Positions 51,207 through 60,403 of a stretch of 64,000 bases of DNA are shown piece after piece. The DNA lies in contig CAVORW010000002.1 of the NCBI GenBank assembly GCA_963698715.1, positions 496,001 through 560,000 of the forward strand, written 5' to 3'. A program made the position numbers and the translations under genes. The notes under the pieces were generated by a model. That model was not told the origin of the DNA. It did not search any database and was given only the letters and a program-made list of their open reading frames with translations. Each line of letters opens with the position of its first letter. Within the stretch, counting starts at the first letter, position 1. This stretch comes from CAWHJB01 sp963698715 (GTDB lineage: Bacteria; Chloroflexota; Anaerolineae; Anaerolineales; UBA4823).

Positions 51207-52727
51207 ATGAACTTTGTTTTCCATCCCCTTACGCTGGTCACCTTTTTCCCCCTGCTGGGGGTGCTGGTGCTCCTTTTCTTGAAAGCTGAGCAAAAGAATC
51301 TCGCTCGCTGGATTGCGTTGATCACCTCACTGATCACCTTTGGCATCTCAATCGCGGTGCTGGTGCAGTTCAATCCGGCTAATCCGGATCTGCAGCTGGT
51401 GATCGATTTGCCCTGGATCCAGGTGGCCAGCTGGAATATTGCCTATTCCATGGGCGTAGATGGCCTGAGCATTTTATTGCTGCTCTTGACCACTTTTCTA
51501 ACGCCCCTGTCTATTCTGTCTACCTGGGCAGCTGTAGAAGATCGGGTGAAAGATTTCATGGTCTTCTTTCTTATGCTTGAAATTGGCATGATTGGGGTGT
51601 TCCTGGCCCAGGATTTATTCCTTTTCTATGTGTTCTGGGAATTTACGCTGGTGCCGATGTATTTCCTGATCGGTGTCTGGGGTGGCCCGCGCCGGATGTA
51701 TGCAGCTGTGAAGTTCTTCCTTTATACGATGGCAGGCTCGATCTTGATGCTCCTGGCAATTTTGTGGCTGGGTATCACTCAAGGTACATTCTCGGTGCCT
51801 GATCTGGTGAATATGGGAGGGATTCCGGGCAATATCCAATTCTGGCTGTTCTTGGCATTTGCGGCTGCGTTTGCGATCAAAGTACCTATGTGGCCGCTGC
51901 ACTCGTGGCTGCCAGATGCCCATGTTGAAGCGCCAACTGCCGGCTCCGTGATTCTGGCAGGCGTACTGCTAAAAATGGGTACTTATGGGTTCTTGCGCTT
52001 CAATATCCCCCTGTTTCCTCAGGCCGCGATCCAGCTGGCGCCCTGGATGGCGGGCCTGGCTGTGATCGGCATTCTTTATGGCGCAGCCGTCTCCTTTGCC
52101 CAACAAGACGCCAAGAAATTAGTTGCTTATTCGTCCGTCAGCCACCTGGGATTTGTCATGTTGGGGCTGTTTGCGCTCAATCCGCAGGGTATCCAGGGCG
52201 GTATTCTCCAAATGGTCAATCATGGCCTAAGCACGGGGGCATTGTTCTTGTTGGTGGGTGTGATTTATGAACGCCGCCATACTCGGGATATGGATGCCTT
52301 TGGTGGTTTGTGGAAAGTGATGCCGATTTATGGCGCTGTAACCCTGGTGGTGACTCTCTCGTCGATGGGCCTGCCGGGGTTGAACGGGTTTGTAGGAGAA
52401 TTTGCCATATTGCTGGGCGCCTGGGGTGCTGGCGAAGCTGGCGGCTCTCTGCGGTCCTATCTGTTTGCCGGCTTCGCGGCGATCGGTGTGATCCTGGCGG
52501 CAGTTTATTTGCTGTTTATGTTCCAAAAGATGTTCCTGGGCCCGGTCGATAAAGAAGAGAACCGCAATCTGAAAGACCTGAACTGGCGAGAGATTGCCAC
52601 CATTGTGCCATTGCTGGTCTTGATCTTCTGGATTGGCTTGTATCCAAAACCGTTCTTTGCATTGATCGCCCCAGCAGTGGACAAACTAGTGGCGGTTGTC
52701 CAGGCTGCGGCTGTGGCAATGCATTAA
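51207..52727 (+). CDS. nuoM: NADH-quinone oxidoreductase subunit M
   Basis: 506 residues; the second antiporter-like subunit. Core motifs: YVFWEFTLVPMYFLIGVWGG (membrane Glu), AFAIKVPMWPLHSWLPDAHVEAPTAGSVILAGVLLKMGTYGFLRF and KKLVAYSSVSHLGFVMLG. A 93-base gap from nuoL contains only the Shine-Dalgarno region (ACGAGGACGA). Confidence 0.96.
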   Translation: MNFVFHPLTLVTFFPLLGVLVLLFLKAEQKNLARWIALITSLITFGISIAVLVQFNPANPDLQLVIDLPWIQVASWNIAYSMGVDGLSILLLLLTTFLTPLSILSTWAAVEDRVKDFMVFFLMLEIGMIGVFLAQDLFLFYVFWEFTLVPMYFLIGVWGGPRRMYAAVKFFLYTMAGSILMLLAILWLGITQGTFSVPDLVNMGGIPGNIQFWLFLAFAAAFAIKVPMWPLHSWLPDAHVEAPTAGSVILAGVLLKMGTYGFLRFNIPLFPQAAIQLAPWMAGLAVIGILYGAAVSFAQQDAKKLVAYSSVSHLGFVMLGLFALNPQGIQGGILQMVNHGLSTGALFLLVGVIYERRHTRDMDAFGGLWKVMPIYGAVTLVVTLSSMGLPGLNGFVGEFAILLGAWGAGEAGGSLRSYLFAGFAAIGVILAAVYLLFMFQKMFLGPVDKEENRNLKDLNWREIATIVPLLVLIFWIGLYPKPFFALIAPAVDKLVAVVQAAAVAMH

Positions 52728-52797
52728 TGAGCCGGGCCTGGTATGCACTTGCCTGTCGAACCCACCCGATCCCTGATGATACCCTGGTAGGGACGTT

Positions 52798-54243
52798 ATG
52801 AATCCTTCTGATTTGCTTGCTATTCTTCCCCTGATTGTGCTGGCCGGCTGGGGCTGCGTGCTCCTGCTGGTGGATCTGTTCATCCCCAAGGGTCAAAAAG
52901 GTTGGACTGCCTTGTTGGCAGTCGCCGGCTTGTTGGCTGCACTGGTTCTGATCATTTTTCAGCGCAACCTTCCTGTGGCGGCATTCAACGGTATGGTCTC
53001 TGTTGATGGCTTCGCCGGATTCTTGATAGTTCTGGTGCTGGGAACTGGTCTGGTTGGGATTGCCCTGGCCTATGATTACCTCAAACGCACAGGCATTGAG
53101 CGTGGTGAATATTATTCACTGCTGCTCTTCTCCATTTGCGGCATGATGTTAATGTCGATAGCGGCCGACCTGATTGTGGTTTTCCTGGCTCTGGAGCTGC
53201 TGTCCATCCCGCTATACGTGCTGGCAGGATTTGCACATCCGCGCTTGAACTCGGAAGAAGCTTCGATGAAGTACTTCTTGCTGGGTGCATTTGCCAGCGG
53301 TTTTCTGGTTTATGGCATAGCTCTGATTTTTGGCGCAACCGGCAGCACCCTGCTATCGGAGATTGTTGCCTCCATCGAATCCACTGCAGCTAATTTGACT
53401 TTGTTGACAATTGGGGCGGCACTGGTTCTGGTCGGCTTGGGGTTCAAAGTGGCGGCAGTCCCTTTCCATATGTGGACCCCAGACGTCTATCAGGGCGCCC
53501 CAAGCCCGGTGACCGCCTTTATGTCCGTAGGCGCTAAAGCGGGCGGTTTCGCAGCTTTGATTCGGATCTTTGTCATCGCGTTTCCGGCATTGGCGGTGGA
53601 CATGACGGCGGTTCTGTGGGGAGTTGCAGCCATAACCATGATTTTGGGTAATGTGGTCGCGATCGCCCAGACCAACATCAAACGGCTGCTGGCTTACTCA
53701 AGTATCGCTCATGCCGGTTATATTTTGATGGCGCTCGTTCCTTACGGCGATGGGGCAGTCTCCAACGATGCGGTGGCCTCGGGTTTGTTCTACTTAATGG
53801 CTTACGCGTTTACCAACTTTGCTGCCTGGGCGGTTGTGATCGCCCTGGAGCAAGCTGAAGAAAAGGGCCTGGCTCTAGATGATTATGCCGGACTGGGACG
53901 CAAATATCCGCTTCTGGCTGCAGCCATGGCGATTGCTATGCTATCTTTTACGGGCGTGCCCCCGACCCTGGGGTTTGTCGGCAAGTTTTATCTGTTCCGC
54001 ACCGTCCTCGAGGGCGGATTTGTGGGTCTGGCAATCATCGGCGTCTTAACCTCACTCGTTTCTGCATACTACTATTTGCGCGTGATTGTCATCATGTATA
54101 TGCAGGATGGAGAGCCCCAAGTGCGCAGCGAGCCGTGGTTGTATATCACCGCAGCGGTGTCTGCAGCGGCTGTGGTTGTGCTCAGCATCATCTCGCAGCC
54201 TTTGATCCAATGGGCGTCACAGGCTGTTTTGGTCCTCTTCTAA
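52798..54243 (+). CDS. nuoN: NADH-quinone oxidoreductase subunit N
   Basis: 481 residues; third antiporter-like subunit and last gene of the operon. Seen: FLALELLSIPLYVLAGF (membrane Glu), GLGFKVAAVPFHMWTPDVYQGAPSPVTAFMSVGAKAGGFAALIR and KRLLAYSSIAHAGYILMALV. GGTAGGGACG precedes the ATG. With it all 14 subunits A-N are present in canonical order, so a full NADH-dehydrogenase complex I is encoded. A good terminator follows at 54317. Confidence 0.96.
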   Translation: MNPSDLLAILPLIVLAGWGCVLLLVDLFIPKGQKGWTALLAVAGLLAALVLIIFQRNLPVAAFNGMVSVDGFAGFLIVLVLGTGLVGIALAYDYLKRTGIERGEYYSLLLFSICGMMLMSIAADLIVVFLALELLSIPLYVLAGFAHPRLNSEEASMKYFLLGAFASGFLVYGIALIFGATGSTLLSEIVASIESTAANLTLLTIGAALVLVGLGFKVAAVPFHMWTPDVYQGAPSPVTAFMSVGAKAGGFAALIRIFVIAFPALAVDMTAVLWGVAAITMILGNVVAIAQTNIKRLLAYSSIAHAGYILMALVPYGDGAVSNDAVASGLFYLMAYAFTNFAAWAVVIALEQAEEKGLALDDYAGLGRKYPLLAAAMAIAMLSFTGVPPTLGFVGKFYLFRTVLEGGFVGLAIIGVLTSLVSAYYYLRVIVIMYMQDGEPQVRSEPWLYITAAVSAAAVVVLSIISQPLIQWASQAVLVLF

Positions 54244-54316
54244 ACTTTATCAGGCCTTCCTGCACGGAGCGCAGCTGCGGATGCTTGCTGGCTTCGCCAG
54301 GGCTAACGATAGATTG

Positions 54317-54344
54317 CCTCCCGCGGTATTTGCGGGAGGTTTTT
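54317..54344 (+). terminator. intrinsic terminator of the nuo operon
   Basis: CCTCCCGC / GCGGGAGG, an 8-bp GC-rich stem with a seven-base loop, immediately followed by TTTTT. It lies 74 bases after the nuoN stop. The remaining gap up to 54560 shows no gene. Confidence 0.85.
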
Positions 54345-54560
54345 AATATTCTGCGAATCGGGGATCAGTATCACCCTGTAGCTTTGAGGTCGAGTTATCC
54401 TGGACTCATGTGAAGCTTAGAAGGCTGGTGGGAAGGGCATTCCTCAGCCTTGGTTGGAACAGTCTTGAAATTGAGCAATCAACAACTCCATGCCGAAAAC
54501 CAGAAATAGTGCTCCCCAAAACCCCAAAATTATTTAACTGAGTTGGACTACAATAAAGGT

Positions 54561-55694
54561 ATGAGATCTCCTTTCCCCAGGAGCTGGGTAGGGTTGGTGT
54601 TACTTTTGGCCAGCCTGGTTGCCTGTAACCGGAACGGGCTGCCTGGAAGCACGTTCGAATCAGGTCCGGTCAACCCGCCAGCTATCGTGGTTTCTTCCAT
54701 GCCAGATGGATCCTCAGGCAGCCCATTGGCCTCGGCAAGCTTGCGGCAATTGGCCGAGGTAAGAGGAATAGCGATTGGCGCGGCGGTCTCTGTCAACGCA
54801 CTCCAGAATCCAGCATATTCCGAGCTGCTTGCACAAGAGTTCAACCTGGTTGTGCCCGAGGTTGCGATGACATTCCGGACAACCCAGCCAGAACGCGATC
54901 TTTATGATTTCAGCCAGGGGGATCAACTGGTGGCCTTCGCCAGGAAGCACAATATGGCTGTTCGTGGACATGTTCTGGTGTGGGATCACCAGCTCCCCGA
55001 CTGGCTGGTTCAGGGGGAATTTACCCATACGGAGTGGCTGCAACTCTTAAAGGATCATATCCAGACCAAAGTCAGCCATTATCGGGGCCAGATCGTTGCC
55101 TGGGATGTGGTCAACGAGGCGATTGACGATGACGGCCTGCTGCGAGATACGATCTGGATGCAGCATATCGGCCCGGAATATATAGCCCTGGCCTTTCGTT
55201 GGGCTCGGGAAGCTGATCCGGAGGTTTTGCTATTTTATAACGATCATTTGGGGGAGGGCCTCAACCGGAAATCTCAAGCGATCTATGCGTTAGTCAGTGG
55301 ACTACTGCAAGCGGGTGTGCCAATTAATGGGGTAGGGATGCAGATGCACACCTGGCTGGAAGGCCCTCCCGAGCCAGCAGATCTGGCTGCCAATATGCAG
55401 CGGCTGGCAGACCTGGGATTGCTGGTCCAGATCACGGAAATGGATGTGCGCACTCAGTATCATTCCATCAGTGATGAGGAAAAACTCTTGCTGCAGGCCG
55501 AAATGTACCGCCGGGTGATCGAGACCTGCCTGGCAGCCGGCAACTGTAATGCCTTTATCACCTGGGGAGTGAGCGATCGATACTCCTGGATACCTGGCTA
55601 TACCGGCAGCCCGGATATGCCACTGCTTTTTGATCTGGAAGGCAGGCCGAAGCCGGCTTATGAAGCTGTCCGCCAGGTGTTGTTGGAACGCTGA
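54561..55694 (+). CDS. lipoprotein endo-1,4-beta-xylanase, GH10
   Basis: 377 residues from ATG 54561 with a lipoprotein signal (VGLVLLLASLVAC). The GH10 barrel is complete: RGHVLVWDHQLPDWL (substrate-binding His/Trp), WDVVNEAID with the acid/base Glu, GVGMQMHTWL, ITEMDVR with the nucleophile Glu, and FITWGVSDRYSWIP. It cleaves internal beta-1,4-xylan bonds outside the cell, suggesting plant-polymer use. No sugar transporter or other carbohydrate genes are adjacent. An upstream TTG (54543) is an unlikely start. Confidence 0.93.
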   Translation: MRSPFPRSWVGLVLLLASLVACNRNGLPGSTFESGPVNPPAIVVSSMPDGSSGSPLASASLRQLAEVRGIAIGAAVSVNALQNPAYSELLAQEFNLVVPEVAMTFRTTQPERDLYDFSQGDQLVAFARKHNMAVRGHVLVWDHQLPDWLVQGEFTHTEWLQLLKDHIQTKVSHYRGQIVAWDVVNEAIDDDGLLRDTIWMQHIGPEYIALAFRWAREADPEVLLFYNDHLGEGLNRKSQAIYALVSGLLQAGVPINGVGMQMHTWLEGPPEPADLAANMQRLADLGLLVQITEMDVRTQYHSISDEEKLLLQAEMYRRVIETCLAAGNCNAFITWGVSDRYSWIPGYTGSPDMPLLFDLEGRPKPAYEAVRQVLLER

Positions 55695-55719
55695 TGTCTG
55701 TCGCAAGGGCGATGAAAAT

Positions 55720-55740
55720 GCGGCCGATCACCTCGGCCGC
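55720..55740 (+). terminator. hairpin after the xylanase gene
   Basis: GCGGCCGA / TCGGCCGC with a TCACC loop, followed by CTCTTATAT. It starts 26 bases after the xylanase stop. Confidence 0.55.
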
Positions 55741-55761
55741 CTCTTATATGCCATAAAAACC

Positions 55762-55791
55762 GAACGACGCCCGGTGTTATGGGCGTCGTTC
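55762..55791 (-). terminator. terminator of lipA
   Basis: GAACGACGCCC / GGGCGTCGTTC, an 11-bp stem with an 8-base loop. On the minus strand it is followed by GGTTTTTATGG, a T-run fitting the convergent lipA gene, whose stop is 28 bases away. Confidence 0.72.
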
Positions 55792-55818
55792 CATCATGGG
55801 GGCGGCGGTTTTCCCAGG

Positions 55819-56766
55819 TCAGGCGGGGATAGTTTCACCATATAGTTTGCGATGCACGACACTCAGAGCGCGCACCTGCTCGGCGGCGTGGTAAGACGAG
55901 CGCACCAGTGGGCCGCTTTCGACCCATTGGAACCCAATTTCAAGCCCGAAGTGCTTGATCTCTTCAAATTCTTCCAAAGTATAGTAACGGGCGATCGGGA
56001 GGTGTTTTTTGCTTGGCTGGAGATACTGGCCTACGGTCAGGATATCTACACCCCAGCTGCGTTGGTCGCGCATCACGGTTTTGATTTCCTCCAGCGTTTC
56101 CCCCAGCCCAACCATAATGCCAGACTTGGTCAAAACTTCGGGGTCCAGCTTTTTGGCAGAGGCGAGGGTGGCAGCAGCCCATTCATAGTTGTCCTGGGGT
56201 TGGACGGATTTGAACAGGCGCGGCACCGTCTCGACATTGTGATTTAGAATTTCGGGACGAGCATCCATAACGATTTTTAGTGCCTCAAGCGAACCTTTGA
56301 AATCGGGTATCAGCACTTCAATCGAACAGCCTGGATGCAGCTGGCGGATACGTTTGATTACCATCGCAAAGACCGGCGCGCCGCCGTCTTTGCGGTCATC
56401 ACGGTTAACGCTGGTGATCACCGCGTGCTTAAGATTCATCGATTTAACAGCCTGAGCTACTCGTTCCGGTTCCAGCCAATCCAGGGGAGAGGGCTGGCCG
56501 CGCTTGATGTCACAAAATCCGCATGTGCGGGTGCAAACATCACCTAACATCAAAAATGTAGCTGTTCCAGCTCCCCAGCATTCGCCCATATTGGGGCACA
56601 TGGCTTCTTCGCAGACGGTGTGCAAAGCCTTGCTGCGCATCAGTCCCTGAAGCCATTCATAAGTTTCACCAGAAGGCGCGCGCACTTTAATCCATTCCGG
56701 CCGTCGTTTTGGGGTTGTATCGATCTCTTCAGGTTTAATTCGATCGCGGGTAGGTGTAAACGGCAT
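55819..56766 (-). CDS. lipA: lipoyl synthase
   Basis: 315 residues from ATG 56766. This radical SAM enzyme inserts two sulfurs into octanoyl-bound proteins. The auxiliary cluster motif is CEEAMCPNMGEC (Cx4Cx5C), the SAM cluster motif CTRTCGFCDIKRG (CxxxCxxC) and the terminal Ser ligand is in LVRSSYHA. The length is typical. An upstream ATG at 56790 is less likely because homologous sequence starts later. No lipB is nearby. Confidence 0.96.
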   Translation of the reverse strand: MPFTPTRDRIKPEEIDTTPKRRPEWIKVRAPSGETYEWLQGLMRSKALHTVCEEAMCPNMGECWGAGTATFLMLGDVCTRTCGFCDIKRGQPSPLDWLEPERVAQAVKSMNLKHAVITSVNRDDRKDGGAPVFAMVIKRIRQLHPGCSIEVLIPDFKGSLEALKIVMDARPEILNHNVETVPRLFKSVQPQDNYEWAAATLASAKKLDPEVLTKSGIMVGLGETLEEIKTVMRDQRSWGVDILTVGQYLQPSKKHLPIARYYTLEEFEEIKHFGLEIGFQWVESGPLVRSSYHAAEQVRALSVVHRKLYGETIPA

Positions 56767-56924
56767 AAAATCTCCTGTCGAATGCCTCAATGTACCAGTA
56801 AATTCATCAGATGTATTGTACCCCTTTTAGACAAGGTTTGCCAGTTGACGGGATCATTCGGAATCTCTGCGAGTATGTCCCAGATTTTTGGGGTTTCTAT
56901 CGGCGGCGTGTGCTCCAGGAGGTG

Positions 56925-57134
56925 ATGCTGGGAATCACGTTTGCCGTTTTAGGATTTGGACTTGATGCATTCTTGGTTGATAATGCTCGTCCGGTCCATC
57001 ATCCGATTTGCTGCGAGACGCCTATGGATTACAGCGCGGCAGAATACGAGCAAGTACTGGTCGCAGCCAGGGATAGGGTCGCCCTAAATTCAAGAAATTT
57101 GACAGATATCATCACGTCACTGCAAGCGGGCTAG
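56925..57134 (+). CDS. small hypothetical protein with a strong ribosome binding site
   Basis: 69 residues, MLGITFAVLGFGLDAFLVDNARP to NLTDIITSLQAG. AGGAGG ends two bases before the ATG at 56925 and suggests real translation, although this spacing is tight. The first ~17 residues are hydrophobic; the middle has HHPICCETPMDY with tandem Cys. Its last 18 bases overlap the 3' end of the M48 protease gene on the other strand. The family is unknown. Confidence 0.45.
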   Translation: MLGITFAVLGFGLDAFLVDNARPVHHPICCETPMDYSAAEYEQVLVAARDRVALNSRNLTDIITSLQAG

Positions 57135-57923
57135 TAGCCGTTTGTATTGGCCCGATCCGGCATAGCGGCGGATGGCATTGATGCGCTTGATGAGCATCGG
57201 ATGGCTGGCAAAGGCCTCGTTAAGGTTGCCCCACAGGGTATCGTCTTCGGCATCAATCTGGCGGTAGGCTTGCTCCTGTACTGCCCGACTGCTGGCGGCG
57301 GGTCCGGCGGTTGGCCCTGCGACCAGCTTGATTAGAGCCGAGATGGCCTTGTCCGGTTTGCCGCAGGCCAGCAGACCAGCCCGATCGGCGGAATGTTCGC
57401 AAGCTCGGTTCCAGCTTAGAAAAGCCATTGCCAACAGTGCGCTGGCAGCTGACGGACTGGGGATGCCTGCCATACCACCGACTAGCGAGTTTAAATAGGT
57501 GTGTCCCAGGGAAATGTGACCGAGTTCGTGCCCGATTACAAACCGGAGCTCATCGGCGTCCATGATTTTGAGCAGCGCTGAATAGACGACAATAACCTTG
57601 GGAGTAGCCAGCCCAAAAGTATAGGCATTCAATTCTCTGCTGGGGGTCACGAATGCCTCCACTGGCTCGACCCGCAGCCGGCTGCGGCAGCTTTCCAGCA
57701 AACCGCTCAGCTCAGGGGCTTGCTGGGGTGTTATGTGGTAGGCTTGCCGGACCAGCGCCTGGTGGTGAGAGCGGCTGGATGAATATGCCAGAGCTACCGT
57801 CAGGGCGATAATGAGCAGGCTGGTGCAAACCGTGGCGGTAGCTGTTAGGGCAATCACAGCGGCGACCAACACCAGGGTCAGGCCCAGGATCAACTGCTCG
57901 TTGGGATAGCGATAAGATGTCAT
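57117..57923 (-). CDS. M48 family membrane metalloprotease (HtpX-like)
   Basis: 268 residues. Two N-terminal membrane helices (LTLVLVAAVIALTATATVCTSLLIIALTVALAYSS) precede the protease domain with the zinc motif HELGHISLGH (residues ~135-144) and the downstream Glu in CEHSADRAGL. NAYTFGLATPKVIVVYSALL is the typical edge-strand region. It resembles HtpX and Ste24-type proteases in membrane protein quality control. It lies 32 bases downstream of the NfeD gene on the same strand, so a membrane-quality operon is plausible. Confidence 0.9.
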   Translation of the reverse strand: MTSYRYPNEQLILGLTLVLVAAVIALTATATVCTSLLIIALTVALAYSSSRSHHQALVRQAYHITPQQAPELSGLLESCRSRLRVEPVEAFVTPSRELNAYTFGLATPKVIVVYSALLKIMDADELRFVIGHELGHISLGHTYLNSLVGGMAGIPSPSAASALLAMAFLSWNRACEHSADRAGLLACGKPDKAISALIKLVAGPTAGPAASSRAVQEQAYRQIDAEDDTLWGNLNEAFASHPMLIKRINAIRRYAGSGQYKRLLARLQ

Positions 57924-57955
57924 GAATGGCTCCGGTCACACACCCGCTGCGGCAT

Positions 57956-59281
57956 CTACAAATTATCGGCCCGCTGCACCCACAGCCGCAGGCCTTCGAC
58001 CTGCACAACTTTAACCCGTTCTCCCACCCTGATCGGTAAAGTTTCAGCTTGGGCCTCTCCCGTCCACTGTTCGCCTGCCAGCTGGATGATGCCGCGCGGG
58101 TTCAACTCGGAACTAACTGTGCCGATTTTTCCAAGCAGGGATTCCTGCCCCATTCTTATTGGTTCGAGCTGAGCGCGCAAGGCAAAAATCAGGATAGTAA
58201 AAAATACCAGCCCGGTAAAAACTGAGCTAAATATGACCAGCGGCACCGAAACGCGCTGGAAACTGGGTACACTGGGGGAATTAAACAGCACCAAGGCACC
58301 CACAATCAGCGAACTGACCCCGGCTACAGTCAGTGCGCCATGGGTTGGCGCTTTGATATCCAGAATGAATAAAATAAAGGCTGTTACCAGGAAAATGATC
58401 CCAAACCAGTTGACTGGCAGCACGCCCAGGCCGTAACTGGCTAATGACAGGCAGACCACCCCGATGAAGCCCGCAACCCAGCCGCCAGGGCTGGAAATCT
58501 CAATCAGGATTGCCTGTACGCCGATCGCGATCAGCAGAAAAACGATGTTCGGGTTGGTCAGCACCGCCAGCAAGCGCTCGATGAAGGATATTTGCAGTAC
58601 CTGGATGTCGGCTTCCCGGGTTTGCAGGACCTGCTCGCCTGCTTGGGTGGTGACGGAGAAACCGTCCAGCTGCGCCAGCAGATCGGTCAGGTCGCGGGCG
58701 ATAAAGTCAACCACCCCAGCTTCCAGGGCTTCGTTGGCAGAGATCGCTCGGGCAGTGTCGATCATTTGTTGGGCCAGCTCGACGGCTGTTTGTCCGCGCC
58801 GGTCGGCCAGGCTGCGCACGGTGGCTTTCAGGATCTCAGTTTGTTTAGCTTGCATGGTTTCGCCCAGATCCTCACCTTCCGAGCCGACCGGGCTGGCGGC
58901 TCCGATCGCGGTCTCTGGGGCCATGGCGGCGGCGTGCCCGGCCAGGGTGATGACCGCCCCGGCACTGCCAGCCATGGAGCCGGGCGGCGAAACATAGATT
59001 ACCACCGGCACTGAACTGCTGCGGATGTCCTGAACCATGCGGTTCATCAGGTCGATGCTTCCGCCGGGAGTGTTCATCTCAAAGATCAAAGCCTCTGCGC
59101 CTTGGTTTTCAGCAGTCTGGATACCCCGGACCAGGTACTCAGCCATGGCGGGCGTGATGGGGCCAGCGGCGCTCAGCACCAGGATCTGGCCAGGGCTGTC
59201 CTGGGCGGCAGCCGGAGCGCCGAATAGCAGTGTCATGACGAACAACAGCTGCCAGAGGCGATTCCAGATTCTACGTTTCAT
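57956..59281 (-). CDS. NfeD-like membrane-bound serine protease (ClpP class)
   Basis: 441 residues from ATG 59281 (GGAG upstream). A Sec signal or anchor (LWQLLFVMTLLFGAPAAA) precedes a ClpP/SppA-like protease domain: FEMNTPGGSIDLMNRM, SPPGSMAGSAGAVITLAGHAAAMAPETAIGAASPV with the Ser nucleophile in GSAGA, and a Lys candidate in MQAKQTEILK. Four or so membrane helices follow, and an NfeD-type OB-fold domain ends the protein (ESLLGKIGTVSSELNPRGIIQLAGEQW). Such proteins cleave stomatin partners; no stomatin gene is adjacent here. Confidence 0.9.
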   Translation of the reverse strand: MKRRIWNRLWQLLFVMTLLFGAPAAAQDSPGQILVLSAAGPITPAMAEYLVRGIQTAENQGAEALIFEMNTPGGSIDLMNRMVQDIRSSSVPVVIYVSPPGSMAGSAGAVITLAGHAAAMAPETAIGAASPVGSEGEDLGETMQAKQTEILKATVRSLADRRGQTAVELAQQMIDTARAISANEALEAGVVDFIARDLTDLLAQLDGFSVTTQAGEQVLQTREADIQVLQISFIERLLAVLTNPNIVFLLIAIGVQAILIEISSPGGWVAGFIGVVCLSLASYGLGVLPVNWFGIIFLVTAFILFILDIKAPTHGALTVAGVSSLIVGALVLFNSPSVPSFQRVSVPLVIFSSVFTGLVFFTILIFALRAQLEPIRMGQESLLGKIGTVSSELNPRGIIQLAGEQWTGEAQAETLPIRVGERVKVVQVEGLRLWVQRADNL

Positions 59282-59474
59282 CTTTTGCTCCAAATCATCT
59301 TGCCAGGATAATGGAATAGGGGGTGCAACACTCTCAACTGTAAGTGTTTCTATTATAGCTGGTTTCATTTAATTTCTGCGACTCCACTGCTCTTCGGGCG
59401 TATTTTAGTTGGGGGGCAACCTTACCAGGTTTCCATAATCTGGAGGAGAAAGGCCTTTCCTCCTAAAATGAAAT

Positions 59475-59497
59475 GCTCCCCTGATCTACAGGGGAGC
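59475..59497 (-). terminator. terminator after the TSUP gene
   Basis: GCTCCCCTG / CAGGGGAGC, a perfect 9-bp stem with a 5-base loop. Read on the minus strand it is followed by ATTTCATTTT. A second pairing (GGAGG / CCTCC around AAAGGCCTTT) lies next to it. Confidence 0.6.
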
Positions 59498-59535
59498 CGG
59501 GTCCAGCACGTTTCGGTGACAAACTAGGAGCTTGA

Positions 59536-60292
59536 TCAAGCCATTAATGCCAGATAAAGCGTGCGGAGGCTCAGCGCAATGATTAGAGCACCTACCAGGA
59601 GCATTAGCCGGCGAACAGGTAAATTTTTGGTGACCATAGCTGCCAGCGGGGCTGCCACCGCGCCGCCAACCAATAGACCCAGGATGATCTTCCAGTAGTC
59701 ACCAAACTGAAGCGAAAAAACAAATACGACTGACTGCGCAAAAGTGATGAAAAACTCGGAGAAATTAACCGAACCGATCGTCAGGCGCGGATTGTTACCC
59801 CTGGCTACCAGTGTGCTGGTTACTATGGGCCCCCAGCCACCACCGCCAATTGCATCGAAAAAGCCGCCTGCCACGCCAAGCCCGCTAATATGGCTGACCA
59901 CTTTCTTTTCTGAGTGATTGTTTCTTAAACCTTTGATGATGATGCTCACAGCCCATGATCAGCAAATATATGGCAATAAAGGGTTTGAGTACATCGCCGG
60001 GCAAGTTGGTCAGGATATATGCGCCCACAACTGCTCCCAAGGCTCCAGGAAGCAGTAATTTTTTAATCAGATCAGTGTCCAGATTGCCCAATCGCCAGTG
60101 AGAGAAGCCTGAAATGGCTGTTGTCACTACCTCCGCCATGTGCACGCTGGCGCTGGCTGCGGCGGGAGGCACGCCAATCCCAAGTAGAAAAGAGTTTGAG
60201 CTGACACCGTAGGCCATGCCCAATGCCCCGTCAATCAGTTGAGCAATAAAGCCAACCAGGATAAAGATAAAGATATTTAATTCAGCGTCCAT
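59536..60292 (-). pseudogene. TSUP (TauE/SafE) permease, frame broken by one surplus base
   Basis: The first half (from ATG 60292, CAGGAGA upstream) reads IFILVGFIAQLIDGALGMAYGVSSNSFLL, typical of sulfite/sulfonate exporters, up to AIYLLIMG. The frame then derails into CEHHHQRF and stops. The second half continues in the next frame as VSIIIKGLRNN...GLGVAGGFFDAIGGGGWGPIVTSTLV. Omitting one A at about 59950 (T on the coding strand) gives IMGVSIIIKG and a 251-residue, 7-8-helix permease of normal length. It follows an Rrf2 regulator gene by 111 bases on the same strand, a frequent pairing in sulfur or nitrosative-stress control. The indel may be a base-call error. Confidence 0.85.
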
Positions 60293-60403
60293 GGTGTCTC
60301 CTGTTTATCAAGCGAAAAGATTATTATGTCTAGTGGAATAGTATACTTTTGACCAAAAAAAATTGATCAATCCTGCATACCTGAGCCTTCTTCAAAATAA
60401 TCG

